A stretch of DNA of 64,000 nucleotides from Chromatiaceae bacterium (GTDB taxonomy: Bacteria; Pseudomonadota; Gammaproteobacteria; Chromatiales; Chromatiaceae). Position 1 is the stretch's first letter, and each line of letters opens with the position of its first letter. This document shows, piece after piece, positions 56,848 to 64,000 of this stretch. The notes below the pieces were generated by a model. It was not told the origin of the DNA and did no database searches. It saw only the letters and a program-made list of their open reading frames with translations. Position numbers and translations under genes: made by a program. Location: NCBI GenBank assembly GCA_016714645.1, contig JADKCI010000002.1, positions 62,001-126,000 on the forward strand. Direction: 5' to 3'.

Positions 56848-57927
56848 TCAGGATACCGCCTTGGCGGTTTGATGGATCAGGGCCCGACCCAAAAAGCGCT
56901 TGAGTTGCCAGGCACGGTTGATCATCCAGGCATAAAGGCCCAAGATGGCCATAAAACCCAAGAACATCAGGTGCTCGGGGACGCTATGAACATGACCCGC
57001 CAGACCAATGCCGGCGATCGCCAGGGCTACCAGCAGTATGATCCCCAAGGCCTGTTTGGGCGAGAAACCGGCGGCGAGCAGAATGTGATGGCAGTGCTGG
57101 CGATCGGCGCGGAAGGGCGATTGTCCCTTGGCGATCCGCCGTCCCATGATGACCAGGGTATCAATTAGGGGGAGGGCGATGAGCCAGAGGGCCGTCACGG
57201 GCGCCATGAGCCGGTCCGGTCCCTGAGAGAAATGGATCAGGAACCAGCAAAGCGCGAACCCCAGGAACAGGCTGCCGGCATCGCCCATGAAGACCAAGGC
57301 CTGGCCCCGGGGGCGCAGATTGAAGACCAGAAAGGCGAGCAGGGTGGCGATCAGCGGGGCCAGCAGGCTGGCTTGGTGGTCCTGTCCGCTCATATTCGCG
57401 ATCAGCACCAGGGCTGAGAGGGCGATCAGCGCCAGGGAGGCCGAGAGGCCATCGACTCCGTCGCTCATGTTGATGGCATTCATTATCCCGGTCGCGGCGA
57501 AAAGCGTGAAGGGAATCGCCATCAACCCCAGAACCACCAGCCAATCAGGACCGAAGAGATAGCCGAGGTCCGTGACGACCACGCCGGCCCCCACCGCCAT
57601 CAGGCAACCGGCCCCCAGTTGAGCCAGGATCCGCGACCTGGGCGAGAGTTCCCTTAAGTCGTCCAACACCCCCACCATCACCAGGATGAGCGCCCCACCG
57701 AAAAAGGCGCGAAAGGGCGACAACGGCAGGCCAGAGGCGAGGGCGGCCAGAAAAAAGGCAGTGACGATGGCGATACCGCCAATCAGGGGGGTGGGTTTGG
57801 CGTGATGCTTACGACCACCCGGGCGGTCCACCAGGCCGATACGGGTGGCAATGGGGCTTAGCACCCACAGCAGCACCACCGTGACGCCGAAGGCCATGCC
57901 GCTAGCGAGGCCTAATCCTTCAGACAT
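56848..57927 (-). CDS. Undecaprenyl-phosphate glycosyl-1-phosphate transferase (WecA/MraY-like)
   Basis: A 359-residue membrane enzyme with about eleven helices, transferring a sugar-1-phosphate (usually GlcNAc-P) to undecaprenyl phosphate. Catalytic signatures are VGVLDDLRELS near residue 85, MNAINMSDGVDG near residue 150, FMGDAGSLFLG near residue 215 and the histidine motif RADRQHCHHILL near residue 275. The WecA group fits better than MraY because of the HHxL motif and the neighbouring O-antigen ligase. ATG 57927 is taken as the start. It follows the ligase gene by 39 bp on the same strand. Confidence 0.9.
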   Translation of the reverse strand: MSEGLGLASGMAFGVTVVLLWVLSPIATRIGLVDRPGGRKHHAKPTPLIGGIAIVTAFFLAALASGLPLSPFRAFFGGALILVMVGVLDDLRELSPRSRILAQLGAGCLMAVGAGVVVTDLGYLFGPDWLVVLGLMAIPFTLFAATGIMNAINMSDGVDGLSASLALIALSALVLIANMSGQDHQASLLAPLIATLLAFLVFNLRPRGQALVFMGDAGSLFLGFALCWFLIHFSQGPDRLMAPVTALWLIALPLIDTLVIMGRRIAKGQSPFRADRQHCHHILLAAGFSPKQALGIILLVALAIAGIGLAGHVHSVPEHLMFLGFMAILGLYAWMINRAWQLKRFLGRALIHQTAKAVS

Positions 57928-57966
57928 GAGGTGGCCTCCGGCTCGGTTGGGAAAGGGGTGACTGGG

Positions 57967-59490
57967 TCATGAAGGGTCGTCCAGGAAGGGGTTGGCGATC
58001 TGGTCTGCGGCCGGCCCGGCGGGGTGGGGTTTGGCTGCCAGAGTTTCGACCCCGGAGGCCGCCCCGGACAGGTGGGGTGTCCGGCGTTTGTGCCGGCGCC
58101 GGCCAGGGGCGCTGTCAGTCTGATCCGCCTCCGAAAAGAAGACACCCGCCAGCAGGGCGAAGACGACCATGATGGCCGGGGTGTGCAGGTTGTAGTCGAA
58201 GAATTCATGGATCAACAGCATCAGCAGGCCAATACCCGCGGCAACCTGGACGAAGCGATACCTGGACCAGGTATCGCGACTGTAGATACGCGTCCACTGG
58301 AAGAGGTAGAGGCCAAGGAGCAGGAGGATCAGCAGGGCGGCCGGGATGCCGCCATCAAAGACCCATTCGACGTAATCGTTGTGGGCACGGTTAATGAACC
58401 AGGGTCCCAACTCCAGCGGCTGGAAGGCCGGAAAGACCGTGGGGAAGGTTCCCGGCCCGCTGCCGAAGGGCAGGAAGGTCCCGAGCCCTTCGATGGCGGC
58501 GGCGGAAATGGTCCAGCGGGCGTCCTCGAGGGCCCCCCCGAAGGAAAAGCGGTCCAGGACCGGTGCCAGGCCAATGCTGACCCCGATGCCGACGACGATG
58601 GCCACCAGGGTGCCGGTGGGACCGTACACATTGTCGCCGCCAATGCGCCGCGAGAAGAGGAGGGTCGTCAGGAGGATACCGAGCATGGCGAGGGCGATGC
58701 CGGTGCGGGAACGGGTGAAGATGATGCCGAGCACCAGCAAGATGGCCAGGGCACCGTAAACCAGGGCCGTGTGGCCGCGCAGAGAGGCCAGAAAGGACAC
58801 CTTCCGGCGCCAGCCGCTTTTGCGATCGCCGCGATCACGGCCGAGATAATAAAGGAGTAAGGCCAGGGCAATCGGCAGCGTCATCACCAGGAGCCCGGCG
58901 AGATGGTTGCGGTTGGGAAAGGTTCCGGCCGCGCCGCTGCCCGAGGGGTCGAAGCCGAACAGTAGCAGTCCGCCCTGGCTGGCGCCGAACTGGACCAGGG
59001 CGAGGGTGGCCTGAAAGGCCGCGATGGCCAGCAGCAGGCTAATGAGGCGTAGCTGACTCTGCTCGCCCAGGGAGCGGGTGGCCAGGTAGACGGCGATGGG
59101 AATCAGGAGCACCAGCCAACTCGTTTGGGTCTGGAGGGCGACCAGTGTCAGGGCGCCGTCCAGACTCTCTCCGGATACCAATCCCAGGTTGGCGCGATAG
59201 GCGCCCTGTCCGGGTACGCCGTCGAGAACCCCGGCGGGCAGATAAACCAGATAGAGTAGAGGCAAGAGCAAAATCAATCCCAAGGTTATGATTTCCATGG
59301 AATTGACCGATATTTTTCCGGGGTTCCACAGGGCTAAACCCAGCAGGGAGACCGCCAGGAGTTCCAGCGCCAGCAGGGGGAGGGGGGCCAAGCCAGCGCG
59401 GAAGAGGGGCGCGAAAAGCAGGGTGATGATCAGGAGACCGAACAGCGCCCGTGCGCGCGGGGAGGCATGAAAGGGAGAGGATGCTGTCAT
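57967..59490 (-). CDS. O-antigen ligase/polymerase (Wzy_C family) membrane protein
   Basis: A 507-residue membrane protein with about twelve helices. It shows the Wzy_C/WaaL-like domain, including the periplasmic loop PFGSGPGTFPTVFPAFQPLE and WFINRAHNDYVEWVFDGGI near residue 375. This AHN-DY signature is typical of O-antigen ligases and polymerases. The C-terminal 60 residues are hydrophilic. Whether it ligates O-antigen or polymerises an exopolysaccharide cannot be read. It lies upstream of the WecA-like gene in the same direction. Confidence 0.88.
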   Translation of the reverse strand: MTASSPFHASPRARALFGLLIITLLFAPLFRAGLAPLPLLALELLAVSLLGLALWNPGKISVNSMEIITLGLILLLPLLYLVYLPAGVLDGVPGQGAYRANLGLVSGESLDGALTLVALQTQTSWLVLLIPIAVYLATRSLGEQSQLRLISLLLAIAAFQATLALVQFGASQGGLLLFGFDPSGSGAAGTFPNRNHLAGLLVMTLPIALALLLYYLGRDRGDRKSGWRRKVSFLASLRGHTALVYGALAILLVLGIIFTRSRTGIALAMLGILLTTLLFSRRIGGDNVYGPTGTLVAIVVGIGVSIGLAPVLDRFSFGGALEDARWTISAAAIEGLGTFLPFGSGPGTFPTVFPAFQPLELGPWFINRAHNDYVEWVFDGGIPAALLILLLLGLYLFQWTRIYSRDTWSRYRFVQVAAGIGLLMLLIHEFFDYNLHTPAIMVVFALLAGVFFSEADQTDSAPGRRRHKRRTPHLSGAASGVETLAAKPHPAGPAADQIANPFLDDPS

Positions 59491-59907
59491 GGGTCTGGGT
59501 GTGCCTGAGGCTGGGGACGTTCGATAAAAAGTATTGGCGTGTTAGAAACAGGGTGTCTAATTTTAATAAAATCAATAAGCTAAGTGAATAAGGGTGGCAA
59601 AACCAATAGGGGGAAGACACCCGCGCCGCTGCGGCACCTTGGGACTGGACATCCTTCCACCTAGTGTTTTCCGTAGCCTACTCTGGTTTCCGAGGCCTGA
59701 ACAGGGGGTTGTTCGCGACCAAATACGACATTTTTGGAATTTTCCATCGTCTTTACTGTACGTTATGCACCTTGTCCCTGGAGATTATTTTCATCAAGCG
59801 CTGTTGGTGCTTTACGAAACATTCGAATGATTGTTATGCTCGCGAGCGGTTAGGGCTCTTCGGGGCCTTAAACTTGCGCGGAACCCCAACCCACCGGAAC
59901 AGATGCC
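59491..59907. other. Intergenic region of the divergent polysaccharide genes
   Basis: About 417 relatively AT-rich bases with no supported gene. Promoters for both the leftward ligase and rightward export genes must lie here. No JUMPstart/ops element (GGCGGTAG) is seen. A 7-bp hairpin capped by TTCG lies at about 59849-59866, some 42 bp before the export gene. Confidence 0.5.
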
Positions 59908-60633
59908 ATGAAGATTACGTTGGTCCGTACGATCGCCTGTGCGGCTATCCTCCTTGTCATTCAAGGCTGTAAATCCTCGGGGGGGGTGACCGGCATGGGG
60001 AATGAGGGGTCGTCGTCAGGTGCCTCAACCGCGAGTGCCAAGGTGGTTCCCACCGTCCAGGGCTTGCCTCCGGACCCGGGCCCCGCCGCCATTCCCCGGA
60101 TCAGCGAAGGTGATCTGTTGCAACTCGCGGTCTTCCAGGCTCCGGAGATGTCCACGAAGGAAAGGGTCATGGCGAGTGGGGAGATTTTTCTCCCTCTCAT
60201 CGGTGCCGTCAAGGTTGCGGGGCTGACTCAAGAAGAGGCGGAGCAACTCATTACCCGCAAGCTTTCGGAAAATTACCTTCAAAATCCACAAGTCAACCTC
60301 TTCGTCGAGGAATCCGCCAGCCTCAAGGTCACGGTGGTCGGGGATGTGGGCGCCCCCGGCGTCTTCCCCCTCAAGGGGCAGATGACCCTGATGGAGGCTA
60401 TCGCCTTGGCGCGTGGCGTCAAGGGTACGGCCAAGGACGAGGTGGTTCTCTTCCGTAAAACAGAGCCGGCGGGAATTAGGGCTTATATCATTGACATAGG
60501 CGAGATTGAAGAGGGCTCGTTGGGCAATCCTCCCTTGATTGGCGGCGACACGGTCCATGTCGTGCAGTCCGGGACCATGGTCTTTTTTGATCGCCTCTTT
60601 GGCAAACTCGCCCTGGCTCCGGTGGCCTTTTAG
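59908..60633 (+). CDS. Polysaccharide export outer-membrane lipoprotein (Wza/OPX family)
   Basis: A 241-residue export protein with a signal peptide and lipobox VIQGCKS (Cys near residue 21). The PES domain is IPRISEGDLLQLAVFQAPEMS, and SLBB domains such as LKVTVVGDVGAPGVFPLKGQ follow. OPX proteins form the outer-membrane channel for capsular or exopolysaccharide. It is shorter than E. coli Wza and lacks its C-terminal helix barrel. The ATG at 59908 is clear. wzc begins one base after its stop. Confidence 0.92.
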   Translation: MKITLVRTIACAAILLVIQGCKSSGGVTGMGNEGSSSGASTASAKVVPTVQGLPPDPGPAAIPRISEGDLLQLAVFQAPEMSTKERVMASGEIFLPLIGAVKVAGLTQEEAEQLITRKLSENYLQNPQVNLFVEESASLKVTVVGDVGAPGVFPLKGQMTLMEAIALARGVKGTAKDEVVLFRKTEPAGIRAYIIDIGEIEEGSLGNPPLIGGDTVHVVQSGTMVFFDRLFGKLALAPVAF

Positions 60634-60634
60634 C

Positions 60635-62992
60635 ATGAGTGATAGCAATCAGCCCCCTGTTCCCGCCGAGGCCCCGCCGCCTGCTGGTCCTCTGGCTCGG
60701 CCGGGCCAGCGGGCCTTGATACCCCGCCCCTATCCGCAGGTCCCTGCGGTGGCGACCGCCACCCCTGACGAAGAAGACTTCATTGATCTGCGCCACCTGT
60801 GGGGCATTCTCCTGCGGCGCAAGGGCACCGTCTTGCTGGCCGCGGCCCTGGTGGTGCTGATCGGCCTTATTTATACCTTCACCGCTACGCCCATTTACCG
60901 AGGCACCCTGCTCCTGCAAATCGAACGCCAGGAGGGGCAGGTCGTGAATTACAAGGATGTCACACCGGATGAGGACGCTCGGTCCGGCCAGGATTTTTAC
61001 CAAACCCAATACGAACTCTTGAAGAGTCGCAACCTGGCGCGGCGGGTCATCGACCAGCTTGGCCTGGAGCCCCAGGCCTGGAAAAAGACCGCGGGAGATA
61101 GTAATTCCTTCCTGGGAAACCTTGCCAGCTCCCTCCAGGTCTGGCTGGCCGGCATCCTGGGGGCCGAAACCAAGATGTCCGCGGACCCCGGTCATGCCGA
61201 GCCGGAGTTGCCACCACCAGCGTCCCAGGAGACCGCCCTCCTGGCCAATCTGAACATCGAGCCGGTCCGTAACTCCCGGCTGGTGAAAATTTCCTACGAG
61301 AGCCCCCGTCCCGCCGAGGCGGCGGCGGTTCCCAACGCCATCGCCAATAATTTCATCAACATGAACCTGGAGCGCCGCTTCGAAGCCTCCTCCTACGCCA
61401 CTCGCTTCCTGCAGGAACAGTTGCAGCAGGCGCGCGTTACCCTGGAGGATTCCGAAAAGCGCCTGGTGCAGTACTCCCGCGAGCGCGAGATTATCGATTC
61501 GGAAAACCGACTCTCGACCCTCATGGCCCGGCTCCAGGAGATGACTACCTCCCTGGTCAAGGCCGAGGCCGCCCGCATCGAAGCCGAGGCCGCCTACCTG
61601 GGCCTGACCAAGGCCGATAACCCCGGGGTCGCCGGCCTACTTGACAGCGCGGCCATCGAGAAGTTGAAGGGGCGCCGCGCCGAGTTGCAGGCTGAATACG
61701 AGCAGAACCTGGAGGTCTATAAGCCCGGCTACCCCAAGATGCAGCAGATCCAGCGGCAGATCGCGGACATCGACAAGACCATCGCCAAGGAGGTCGCCGC
61801 CATCGCCGGCAGCATCCGCCTGAAGTTCGAGACCCGCCAACTCGAGGAAGCCAAGCTCAACCAGCGCATCGCCGAGATCAAAGAGGAGGTTCTGACACTC
61901 CAGGATCGCAGTACCGACCACCAGACCCTCAAGCGCGAGGTCGAGACCAATCGCGAACTCTACGAGGGCCTCCTGCAGCGCCTGAAGGAGGTCGGCGTGA
62001 CCGCCGGCATTGGCACTAACAACGTCTCGGTGGTAGATGCCGCAGAGGTTCCGAGAGGACCCTATAAGCCCAGCCTGTCCAAGAATCTGGCGATCGCCCT
62101 GGTGCTCGGCCTGCTGCTGGGCGTGGGCCTGGCCTATCTGCTCGAGACCCTGGACGACAGCATCAAGACCAGCGAAGACGCGGAGCGGCGTCTCGGTGTG
62201 CCCGTACTTGGCCTCATGCCCATGGCCGCCGGGGAGGAGTATGGTCTGGAGGGTGAAACGCTGGCCTTGCTGGTGAATCGCGACCCCAAGAGCCCCCTGG
62301 CCGAGGCGGCCCGCTCCCTGCGTACCTCCCTGCTCTTTTCCACCTCCGAGGGCGCTCCGCGTATCTGCCACTTCACCAGTGCCTCCCCATCGGAGGGCAA
62401 GACCACCTCGGCGGTGGTCATGGCCATCGTCTTCGCCCAGGCGGGCGGCAAGGTGCTGCTCATCGATGCCGATCTGCGTAACCCCTCCCTGCATCGCACC
62501 TTTGGTCTGGCCAACACCGAGGGCCTGACCAACTTCCTGGCCGGGGACATCGAGCCGGCCAAAATCGCGCGGCCGACCGAGGTGGCCCGCCTCTTTACCA
62601 TTACCAGCGGTCCCCTACCACCCAACCCGGTGGAACTCCTCTCCAGCCCGAAAATGCTGGATCTCCTGCATCTGGCCGTCGAGCGGTTCGACTATGTGAT
62701 CATCGATGGGCCGCCGGTGATCGGGTTGGCCGATGCCCTAGTCCTGGCCAATCTGGCGACGGCCACCATCTTCGCCATTCATACCGGCGAGACCCGGGCC
62801 GGGGCTATGGAGGGGGCCGTCAAGCGCCTGCGGGGCGCCAATGCCCATGTCATCGGGGGCATCATGACCATGGCTGGCCGGCCTGGGGGCGGTTACGGCT
62901 ACGGCTATGGTTATAGCTACGACTATCACTACACCTATGCCTACGGCAACAAGTCCGGCGCCGAGGCCCTGCCGGACAAGGCGGGGGCTTGA
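60635..62992 (+). CDS. Polysaccharide co-polymerase/tyrosine autokinase (Wzc family)
   Basis: A 785-residue inner-membrane protein. It has two transmembrane helices (near residues 70 and 495) around a periplasmic coiled coil. The cytoplasmic BY-kinase has Walker A SEGKTTSAVV near residue 588, Walker A' VLLIDADLRNPSL and Walker B YVIIDGPPV. The C-terminal tail is tyrosine-rich (YGYGYGYSYDYHYTYAYG), the cluster that is autophosphorylated. It works with the OPX protein to control chain length and export. The ATG at 60635 (MSDSNQPPVPAE) is chosen, and the longer frame into the OPX gene is rejected. Confidence 0.94.
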   Translation: MSDSNQPPVPAEAPPPAGPLARPGQRALIPRPYPQVPAVATATPDEEDFIDLRHLWGILLRRKGTVLLAAALVVLIGLIYTFTATPIYRGTLLLQIERQEGQVVNYKDVTPDEDARSGQDFYQTQYELLKSRNLARRVIDQLGLEPQAWKKTAGDSNSFLGNLASSLQVWLAGILGAETKMSADPGHAEPELPPPASQETALLANLNIEPVRNSRLVKISYESPRPAEAAAVPNAIANNFINMNLERRFEASSYATRFLQEQLQQARVTLEDSEKRLVQYSREREIIDSENRLSTLMARLQEMTTSLVKAEAARIEAEAAYLGLTKADNPGVAGLLDSAAIEKLKGRRAELQAEYEQNLEVYKPGYPKMQQIQRQIADIDKTIAKEVAAIAGSIRLKFETRQLEEAKLNQRIAEIKEEVLTLQDRSTDHQTLKREVETNRELYEGLLQRLKEVGVTAGIGTNNVSVVDAAEVPRGPYKPSLSKNLAIALVLGLLLGVGLAYLLETLDDSIKTSEDAERRLGVPVLGLMPMAAGEEYGLEGETLALLVNRDPKSPLAEAARSLRTSLLFSTSEGAPRICHFTSASPSEGKTTSAVVMAIVFAQAGGKVLLIDADLRNPSLHRTFGLANTEGLTNFLAGDIEPAKIARPTEVARLFTITSGPLPPNPVELLSSPKMLDLLHLAVERFDYVIIDGPPVIGLADALVLANLATATIFAIHTGETRAGAMEGAVKRLRGANAHVIGGIMTMAGRPGGGYGYGYGYSYDYHYTYAYGNKSGAEALPDKAGA

Positions 62993-63003
62993 GGCACATA
63001 GCC

Positions 63004-64000
63004 ATGGAGGCGGTGCTGATCGAACTGGCGCTGGCCTACTACCGGGAGCCTTTGCGTTATCCGCGCCTCACCGATTCCCGCCAACCCCTGCCCACGGGTT
63101 TTGCCGCCCTGGTGCCGGCCTTCGGCGTGGCACTGGTCCCCCGGCACCTCCCGGCCACGGCGGCGGCCCTAGGCGCGAGTCCGGAGGAAATACTCGCGGC
63201 CGCGCGCTTCCTGGTCCGTCAGGTCCTCCTGGCGCCGGGGGCCTCGCCCTGGCGCATGCTCGGCTTCGAGGCGGAGGCCCCGCCAGCCCGGGTCCGTCAG
63301 CACTATCAACTTCTGATCCGGCTTTTCCACCCGGATCGCCAGGCCCGTATGGGCGACCTGGACACGGATTACGCGGCGCGCCTCAATCATGCCTACCATA
63401 CCCTGCGCGGGGATGCGGCGGCGATGGAGGACGACCTGGAGGCCGATGCCGAGACCGAGGAATGCCAGTCGTCGGGCGTCGCCAGCGATGAACTCAGGCG
63501 GTTTTTTCAGCCGCAGCAACGCCTTGACTCGGGTCAGGCCCCCAGGGTCAAACGGGGGCAATGGCGTCGCCTGACCCGGCGGTCCCTGCTGGTGGCCGCC
63601 CTGGGTTTAATCGTGGGCGTGGCCGTGTTCATTCTGGTGAGCCTGATGTCGCCCGCCAACCCGCATCTCCAGATGTCGCCCAACCGAGCCGCCCAGGAGA
63701 CGGCAACCGAACGTCAACCTTACTATCTCCAGGGAACGGCTCTCAAGACGTCCGACGGGAAGCCGGCATTGATCCAGCCCCTCGATGCCGAGGTCTTGTC
63801 CCCCTCGGCGAGCCCCCTGGTCTCCCCACCGCAACGCACCTCGGTTACGGGATTGGTGGGGCCGGAGGGTGATCGCCTGGCGGCCATGGAGCTTCGGCAG
63901 GGAGAAATCGCCGAGGAAATGGCCCGCATGGTGGCGGAGCGCGAGGAACTCGCTCGTCAACAGGTTGAACAGGCCCGGCAAAGGCAGGAGGAGGCCCAAC
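63004..64000 (+). CDS. Membrane-anchored J-domain protein (3' end outside window)
   Basis: The frame is open from ATG 63004 to the right edge, at least 332 residues. A J-domain-like segment has HPD in YQLLIRLFHPDRQARMGDLD near residues 100-120, followed by YAARLNHAYHTL. A transmembrane helix follows at about residues 200-222, and then a Gln/Glu/Ala-rich coiled-coil start. J-domains recruit DnaK/Hsp70. The gene begins 11 bp after wzc, so the protein may serve polysaccharide export, which is inference. Similar J-proteins occur in exopolysaccharide clusters. Confidence 0.85.
   Translation, partial: MEAVLIELALAYYREPLRYPRLTDSRQPLPTGFAALVPAFGVALVPRHLPATAAALGASPEEILAAARFLVRQVLLAPGASPWRMLGFEAEAPPARVRQHYQLLIRLFHPDRQARMGDLDTDYAARLNHAYHTLRGDAAAMEDDLEADAETEECQSSGVASDELRRFFQPQQRLDSGQAPRVKRGQWRRLTRRSLLVAALGLIVGVAVFILVSLMSPANPHLQMSPNRAAQETATERQPYYLQGTALKTSDGKPALIQPLDAEVLSPSASPLVSPPQRTSVTGLVGPEGDRLAAMELRQGEIAEEMARMVAEREELARQQVEQARQRQEEAQ

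Overview
This window is chromosomal DNA from a GC-rich gammaproteobacterium. The 16S/23S/5S operon with tRNA-Ile and tRNA-Ala in its spacer, the housekeeping gene repertoire and two DsrC-family proteins point to the Chromatiales, most likely a purple sulfur bacterium of the Chromatiaceae. That placement is an inference from gene content, because no search was run and no photosynthesis or dsr operon lies in the window.

Layout. 0-8.6 kb: the start of a SWIM zinc-finger protein running off the left edge, hemL and thiD, then a rightward run with DUF5063, a HesB-type protein, argC, a coiled-coil membrane protein, a bactofilin, erpA and tyrS. 8.6-14.2 kb: a complete rRNA operon with tandem promoters, boxA-type antitermination sites and a strong terminator. 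14.3-28.5 kb: ilvD, pckA, queF and the run smc-rlmE-ftsH-folP-glmM-ratA-rnfH. 28.6-33.5 kb: a looser accessory stretch with two very different DsrC/TusE-family proteins flanking a fructokinase-like ROK protein, a DUF3050 protein, a TauE/SafE-like membrane protein, a degenerate sigma-54-activator-like regulator and a small acidic orphan.

33.7-47.1 kb is the most interesting region. A CarH/LitR-type regulator (MerR DNA-binding domain plus adenosylcobalamin-binding domain, with the Wx9EH and ExHxxG light-sensor motifs) is followed by a DNA photolyase. Divergently there is a tightly packed ten-gene leftward run: FKBP-methyltransferase fusion, ferrochelatase, thiamine-diphosphate 2-oxoacid decarboxylase, CFA-type methyltransferase, DUF2878, DUF1295, lipocalin, FAD oxidoreductase, DUF1365 and a second CFA synthase. 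Between the two sides, at 44458-44501, lie three clear 11-bp direct repeats plus a weaker fourth, the form expected of a CarH operator. I infer a B12/light-controlled photoprotection and lipid-modification regulon.

47.0-48.3 kb holds a small, lower-GC DUF4160/DUF2442 pair and a gene-free stretch. 48.3-56.7 kb carries an NDUFA9-like SDR, rlmD, a CYTH triphosphatase, a peptide-binding lipoprotein, rppH, ptsP, dcd and tRNA-Lys. 56.8-64 kb is an envelope-polysaccharide locus: a WecA-type glycosyl-phosphate transferase, an O-antigen ligase/polymerase, a Wza-type export lipoprotein, a Wzc-type tyrosine autokinase and the start of a membrane-anchored J-domain protein running off the right edge.
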